Assembly: GCF_031082405.1 (NCBI RefSeq)
Contig: NZ_JAVHJU010000004.1
Span: 462,092 to 526,091, forward strand
Length of the DNA stretch: 64,000 nucleotides
Origin: Amycolatopsis sp. A133
Lineage (GTDB): Bacteria; Actinomycetota; Actinomycetes; Mycobacteriales; Pseudonocardiaceae
Direction: 5' to 3'
The notes beneath the pieces are model-generated. The model was not told the DNA's origin, searched no databases, and was given only the letters and a program-made list of their open reading frames with translations. Position 1 is the first letter of the stretch; every line of letters begins with the position of its first letter. This document shows positions 60,368-64,000 of the stretch, one piece after another. The position numbers were made by a program, and so were the translations under genes.

Positions 60368-61086
60368 CCGGCCGTCCGGGCGATCTTCGGCAACAAATCG
60401 GCAACGACGGGTCGCCGGCCGCCGTCCGGGAGCACTCCCTTGTACGGATGTGAGCAAAATTCACGTCCGCTGAACACCGTTCACCCCCTCCGGCGCTCTG
60501 AGCCGCCGCCGGACGCCCTCGGCGGCCCGGATGACCATCAGGCGCCCGGCGCACTCCGCCGATCTCCGAGGCCGTTTCACGTCTCCTCGTTCGTGACTTC
60601 CCGTGGTCACGCACCGCAACAAGATCAAAGGGACGCGCGGGCGGCCGTTGGCACCGCGCCACGGACACGGACAGTCACAGTCCCCCGCCACGACCAGCCC
60701 CGCCGGCGCCGCACACGGGTGCCGGTCGAGTCCCGGCGGGGGCCACATTCCGGGGGCCGTGGGCGCCCATCCGGCCCTCCGGCACTAGGCGCACCGGAAG
60801 CTGCACGCCTCATCTGCACGGCCATTTGGACGCCGGTAACCACTGTGCATCGTGTTCGCTGGGCTATCCGTTAGCAACCGGCCGTGTACTAGCCCGATCG
60901 TGTTACTACGAACCCACTGAGTGACTGTTCGTTTGAGATAGATACCCATTCGATCCCCCCGCAACGGCCTCAGGGCGGCTACAGTGCCTTCGACGACACC
61001 ACTTTCGGTCTAAAGCTGGCGCGGCTGAACGGCCGAAGGTCCCGGTGCCGGTCGGGGGGCACGACCGACTCCAGGGAGGTAGTGAC
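60368..61086. other. Long intergenic region before the response regulator
   Basis: 719 bases with no supported gene. Base composition falls locally, with AT-rich patches near 60895-60950 (TTAGCAACC, TTGAGATAGATACCC). TACAGT at 60980-60985 is a possible -10 that would give a leader of about 95 bases. The strong GGGAGG at 61074-61079 belongs to the response regulator. I see no riboswitch fold or terminator that I can name. Confidence 0.45.
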
Positions 61087-61803
61087 GTGGCTACCGTCGG
61101 CTTATCTCAGGCCGTCCGATCCACGCCAGCCGGTGCTTTGCCGGCGAGCATGGTTCCGCACCCGCGGGAAGAGCTTTTTTCCGTGTTGGTGGTCGATGAC
61201 CACCCGCTGTTGAGGGAGGCAATCGCAGCAAGACTCGCACAAATGGGTGCGGGTACCGTCCACGAAGCCGCCACGGTGGCCGAGGCGAGGGCGCGAGCAC
61301 AGGCCACCGGGCCTTGTGACCTGGCGATCCTCGATCTCGGACTGCCGGACGGCAGCGGCATCGAGCTGGTTACGGAACTCCGTAGCCACGGGTGGCCGCG
61401 CGTGGTGGTCCTCGCATCCTCGGACGACCCGTACGCGGTCCGCTCGGCCTTCCAGGCCGGGGCCCAGGCGTACCTGCTGAAGTCCGCGTCGCCGGTCGTC
61501 GTGACCGACGGCGTGCGGCGTGTGCTCGAGGGCGGCGTCTACGCCGACCCGAGCGTGGCTCCGGTGCTGGCCACCGGGACCCGCGTCGCGGGCACCGACA
61601 ACACCCCGCGCGAGCTGTCCGCTCGTGAGGTGGAGGTGCTCCAGCTGGTCGCCGACGGGCAGTCCAACAAGGAGATCGGCGAGGAGCTTTCGCTCTCCGC
61701 CCTCACCGTCAAGTCCCACCTCTCCCGGATCGGGCGCAAGCTCGGCACGGGCGACCGGGCGCAGATGGTGGCACTGGCCATGCGAGCCGGCGTCATCCGC
61801 TGA
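61087..61803 (+). CDS. NarL/LuxR-type response regulator (orphan)
   Basis: The 238-residue protein has a receiver domain (VLVVDDHPLLREAIAARL, phospho-acceptor Asp83 in LAILDLGLPDG, Lys in YLLKSAS) and a C-terminal LuxR helix-turn-helix (LSAREVEVLQLVADGQSNKEIGEELSLSALTVKSHL). An N-terminal stretch of about 30 residues before the receiver is unusual. The GTG at 61087 is seven bases after GGGAGG. No histidine kinase is nearby. Its position between DUF3000 and ribonuclease D and its long leader suggest separate regulation. Confidence 0.92.
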   Translation: MATVGLSQAVRSTPAGALPASMVPHPREELFSVLVVDDHPLLREAIAARLAQMGAGTVHEAATVAEARARAQATGPCDLAILDLGLPDGSGIELVTELRSHGWPRVVVLASSDDPYAVRSAFQAGAQAYLLKSASPVVVTDGVRRVLEGGVYADPSVAPVLATGTRVAGTDNTPRELSAREVEVLQLVADGQSNKEIGEELSLSALTVKSHLSRIGRKLGTGDRAQMVALAMRAGVIR

Positions 61804-61857
61804 CGAAAGCAAACCTCCCTGCGGGGCGGGCGGACCAGGCGCGGTACGCCCGTCCCG

Positions 61858-61863
61858 TAGGGT
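61858..61863 (+). promoter_or_regulatory. Leaderless -10 element of the ribonuclease D gene
   Basis: TAGGGT, eight bases before the ATG at 61872. Confidence 0.5.
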
Positions 61864-61871
61864 CGTCAACC

Positions 61872-63125
61872 ATGGGAAGCACAGAGGCCGAGGACACCGG
61901 GATGGAGATCGAGTCCACGGGCGGCCCTGTGCTGCTACGCGAACCCGCCGAGGGCACGCCCCCGGTGATCACCGACCCGGCCGCGCTGGCCGACGCCTGC
62001 GCGAAGCTCGCCGCGGGCTCCGGTGCGGTCGCCGTCGACACCGAACGCGCGTCCGGCTACCGGTACTTCCCCAAGGCCTACCTCGTGCAGCTGCGCCGCG
62101 AAGGTGCCGGCACGGTGCTGATCGACCCGATCGCGCTGGACGGCGAACTCGCCCCGCTGCGCGAAGTCCTCAACTCCCTGGAGTGGGTGCTGCACGCCGC
62201 CTCCCAGGACCTCCCCTGCCTCGCCGAGCTGGGCCTGCACCCGGCGGCGCTGTTCGACACCGAGCTGGCCGGACGGCTGGCGGGCTACGAACGCGTCGCG
62301 CTGGGCACGCTCGTCGAGCTGCTGCTGGGGTACACCCTCGAAAAGGGCCACAGCGCGGCCGACTGGTCGAAGCGGCCGCTGCCGGTCGACTGGCTGAACT
62401 ACGCCGCCCTCGACGTCGAGCTGCTCGTCCAGCTGCGCGAAAAGCTGGAAGCGGAGCTGGGCGCCCAGGGCAAGCTGGACTGGGCCCGGCAGGAGTTCGA
62501 GTTCGTGCGGACGGCCCCGCCGTCCCCGCCGCGGGCCGAGCCGTGGCGCCGGACGTCCGGCGTGCACAAGATCCGCAGCCCGCGCGGCCTCGCGGCGGTG
62601 CGCGAACTGTGGCAGGCGCGGGACGAGCTGGCCCGCAAACGCGACCGCGCGCCGAGCCGGATCCTGCCGGACAGCGCGATCGTCAACGCCGTCACGGCCG
62701 ACCCGAAGACGGTCGAAGAGCTGCAGGCGCTGCCGGTGTTCAGCGGCCGCGTCCAGCGCAAGTACACGGCGAGCTGGCTGCGGCACCTACAGGCGGCCCG
62801 CGCGCTCCCGGCGTCGGAATTGCCGTCGCCCTCCCAGCCGACGGACGGCCCGCCCCCGGTGAACCGCTGGGCGGACAAGGACCCCGACGCGGCGGCCCGG
62901 TTGTCGGCGGCCCGCGCGGCCCTGGCGGCGATCGCGGAGGACCGCCGGCTCCCGGTGGAGAACCTGCTGCTGCCGGACCTGGTCCGCCGCACGTGCTGGC
63001 GCCCCCCGGCCGAGACCGACGAGGACTCGGTGGCGGAAGTCCTGCGGGCGGGCGGCGCTCGGCCGTGGCAGGTGGAACTGACGGCGTCGGTGCTGAGCAA
63101 GGCCTTGCAGACCACCGCTTCCTGA
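61872..63125 (+). CDS. rnd: Ribonuclease D-like 3'-5' exonuclease with HRDC domain
   Basis: The 417-residue protein has the DEDD exonuclease residues: VDTERASGYRY (Asp56, Glu58), the HAASQDLPCL motif, and NYAALDVELL. A central HRDC domain follows (LAAVRELWQARDELARKRDRAPSRILPD), and a C-terminal domain of actinobacterial type. It trims tRNA or other RNA 3' ends. The gene ends before a 30-base tandem repeat that it shares with the convergent TetR gene. Confidence 0.93.
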   Translation: MGSTEAEDTGMEIESTGGPVLLREPAEGTPPVITDPAALADACAKLAAGSGAVAVDTERASGYRYFPKAYLVQLRREGAGTVLIDPIALDGELAPLREVLNSLEWVLHAASQDLPCLAELGLHPAALFDTELAGRLAGYERVALGTLVELLLGYTLEKGHSAADWSKRPLPVDWLNYAALDVELLVQLREKLEAELGAQGKLDWARQEFEFVRTAPPSPPRAEPWRRTSGVHKIRSPRGLAAVRELWQARDELARKRDRAPSRILPDSAIVNAVTADPKTVEELQALPVFSGRVQRKYTASWLRHLQAARALPASELPSPSQPTDGPPPVNRWADKDPDAAARLSAARAALAAIAEDRRLPVENLLLPDLVRRTCWRPPAETDEDSVAEVLRAGGARPWQVELTASVLSKALQTTAS

Positions 63126-63153
63126 CAGATCCCGCCTGCCCTGCCCCACCCCG

Positions 63154-63240
63154 AGCGCCCCAATGTGGCGTTCGGTGCGTTGGACGCAACCAATGTGGCG
63201 TTCGGTGCGTTGAACGCAACCAACGCCACATTGGGGCGCT
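63154..63240. repeat. 30-bp tandem repeat and hairpin, CAATGTGGCGTT family, copy 2
   Basis: Two 30-base units differing at one base start at 63161 and 63191 (CAATGTGGCGTTCGGTGCGT). Outer arms of 19 bases (63154-63172 with 63222-63240) pair exactly. Like the copy at 19150-19240, it lies between convergent gene ends. Confidence 0.8.
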
Positions 63241-63250
63241 TGGGACCTGG

Positions 63251-63916
63251 TCAGTCCTCGACCGCCGCCAGCAGGCGGTGGGCCTCCGCCCGCAGGTCGT
63301 CCGACGGTTCGGGCAGGCCCACCAGCCGGACCACGCCGTCGGCGCCTTCTCGCACGTGGGCCTCGACGTCCAGGGCCGGGTCGTCCCTGCGGATCACCGC
63401 GATGCTCTCCACCAGCCCGAACACCAGATCCGTCCGGATCCCCGCCGCCGCCGGGGCCACGCCGGAAGCCGCCACCAGCCGGCCGTACGCCGCCTTCAGG
63501 TCCGCGCGCTCGGTGCGGAAGCGGGCCAGGTTGGGCGATCCGACCTCCGGCAGCAGGTACAGCGCGCCCAGGTTGTGCCGGGCGCCGCCGAGGAGGCCGA
63601 TGTCCGCGTACGCCAGCGCCCACAACCGGACCGCTGCCGGGGCCGCGCCGGCCGCGAGGCGGGCCGCCAGGGCCAGTGACGGGCGGACCGTTTCGGCCAG
63701 CAACGCCGCGAGGATGTCTTCCTTCGCCGGGAAGTGGTAGTACAGCGACGCCTGGCGCAGGCCGGCGCGCTCGGCGATCGCTCTTGTCGTCGTGGCCGCG
63801 TAGCCGGCTCCGGTGAACAATTCCCCTGCCGCGTCGAGCACGGCTTGGCGCGCGTCCGGCCGGTTCGCCGCCGCCCCGCTCGCCCTCGGCCTGCCGACTC
63901 CCGACCCTTTGACCAC
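63251..63916 (-). CDS. TetR-family transcriptional regulator
   Basis: The 221-residue protein has the TetR DNA-binding domain near residues 22-68 (ARQAVLDAAGELFTGAGYAATTTRAIAERAGLRQASLYYHFPAKEDILAALL). The ligand-binding part does not reveal a subfamily. The target gene would lie to the right, beyond the window. The start is the GTG at 63916. No operator palindrome is obvious in the 84 bases upstream that are visible. Confidence 0.92.
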   Translation of the reverse strand: MVKGSGVGRPRASGAAANRPDARQAVLDAAGELFTGAGYAATTTRAIAERAGLRQASLYYHFPAKEDILAALLAETVRPSLALAARLAAGAAPAAVRLWALAYADIGLLGGARHNLGALYLLPEVGSPNLARFRTERADLKAAYGRLVAASGVAPAAAGIRTDLVFGLVESIAVIRRDDPALDVEAHVREGADGVVRLVGLPEPSDDLRAEAHRLLAAVED

Positions 63917-64000
63917 GCACGTGATCTTGCCAGGTCTCGGGCCGTGCCACGCGCACGGAGGTGTGGTTACGCCCGGATGTCGTCATTGACGCGGTGTCGA

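Noticed and set aside
57233..60457. A minus-strand frame of 1,074 codons across the heme genes
   Set aside because: The C-terminal 471 residues are the oxidase. The upstream part is out of frame with hemE, which has clear motifs, and lacks any recognisable sequence.
60368..61086. A riboswitch or other structured leader before the response regulator
   Set aside because: The region is long and partly AT-rich, but I found no known riboswitch core and no paired terminator/antiterminator.
63161..63220. Possible CRISPR-like repeats of 30 bases
   Set aside because: Only two adjacent copies with no spacers, and the units form a hairpin with an inverted arm between convergent genes. No cas genes are present.

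Overview
The window is chromosomal DNA from a high-GC actinomycete of the Pseudonocardiaceae type; Amycolatopsis or a close relative is my best guess. The evidence is very high third-position GC, many GTG starts, four-base GTGA/ATGA overlaps inside operons, a coproporphyrin-dependent heme operon (hemE, cgoX, chdC) next to a DUF3000 gene and ribonuclease D as in mycobacteria, a mycothiol-type DinB protein, an Rv2578c-like radical SAM protein, LigC and a stand-alone LigD polymerase. I see no rRNA, tRNA, insertion sequence, prophage or CRISPR array.

Layout. 1-5.7 kb: end of a probable TetR regulator, a cytochrome P450, a phosphoesterase, an SGNH hydrolase, a kinase-like protein and a DUF389 membrane protein. 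5.7-12 kb: aspS, a MerB-like protein, a radical SAM protein interrupted by an intein and preceded by a LexA-type box, and the transhydrogenase sthA. 12.1-18.3 kb: a four-gene NRPS-independent siderophore operon (decarboxylase, N-monooxygenase, IucA/IucC synthetase, glutamine-synthetase-like ligase) behind an iron-box-like site. 18.4-28.7 kb: two fluoride channels, an F420-type oxidoreductase, an S9 peptidase with PPK2, ornithine aminotransferase, DUF2252, a D-amino acid oxidase-like protein, PAP2 and ZapE. 28.8-32.9 kb: RibD-like reductase, an ECF sigma factor and an Asp23/AmaP envelope-stress operon with two very small genes. 33-45 kb: LigC, a lipoprotein that looks like a dead hydrolase, an ECF42-like sigma module with glyoxalase and YCII proteins, thioredoxin, and proline catabolism (proline dehydrogenase and P5C dehydrogenase, divergent from a PucR-type regulator). 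45-50 kb: LigD polymerase, a DedA/TVP38 protein, a Ser/Thr kinase with an unusual start, MsrB. 50-53.2 kb: two membrane proteins with Cys/Gly/Ser-rich tails followed by a DUF692 (MNIO) enzyme and a small partner, the strongest candidate here for a little-described modification system. 53-64 kb: oxidoreductase, AraC regulator, CoA transferase, heme operon, DUF3000, an orphan response regulator, ribonuclease D and a TetR regulator.

Two patterns run across the whole window. First, many genes have a TANNNT hexamer 6-8 bases before their start codon, the signature of leaderless transcripts. Second, intergenic spaces carry several unrelated families of palindromic tandem repeats with periods of 21, 30, 33 and 42 bp. 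Most lie at the 3' ends of genes, often between convergent genes, as terminators would; one family lies between divergent promoters.

All functional calls rest on reading motifs by eye. No database search was possible, and starts are inferred from ribosome binding sites, overlaps or -10 spacing.
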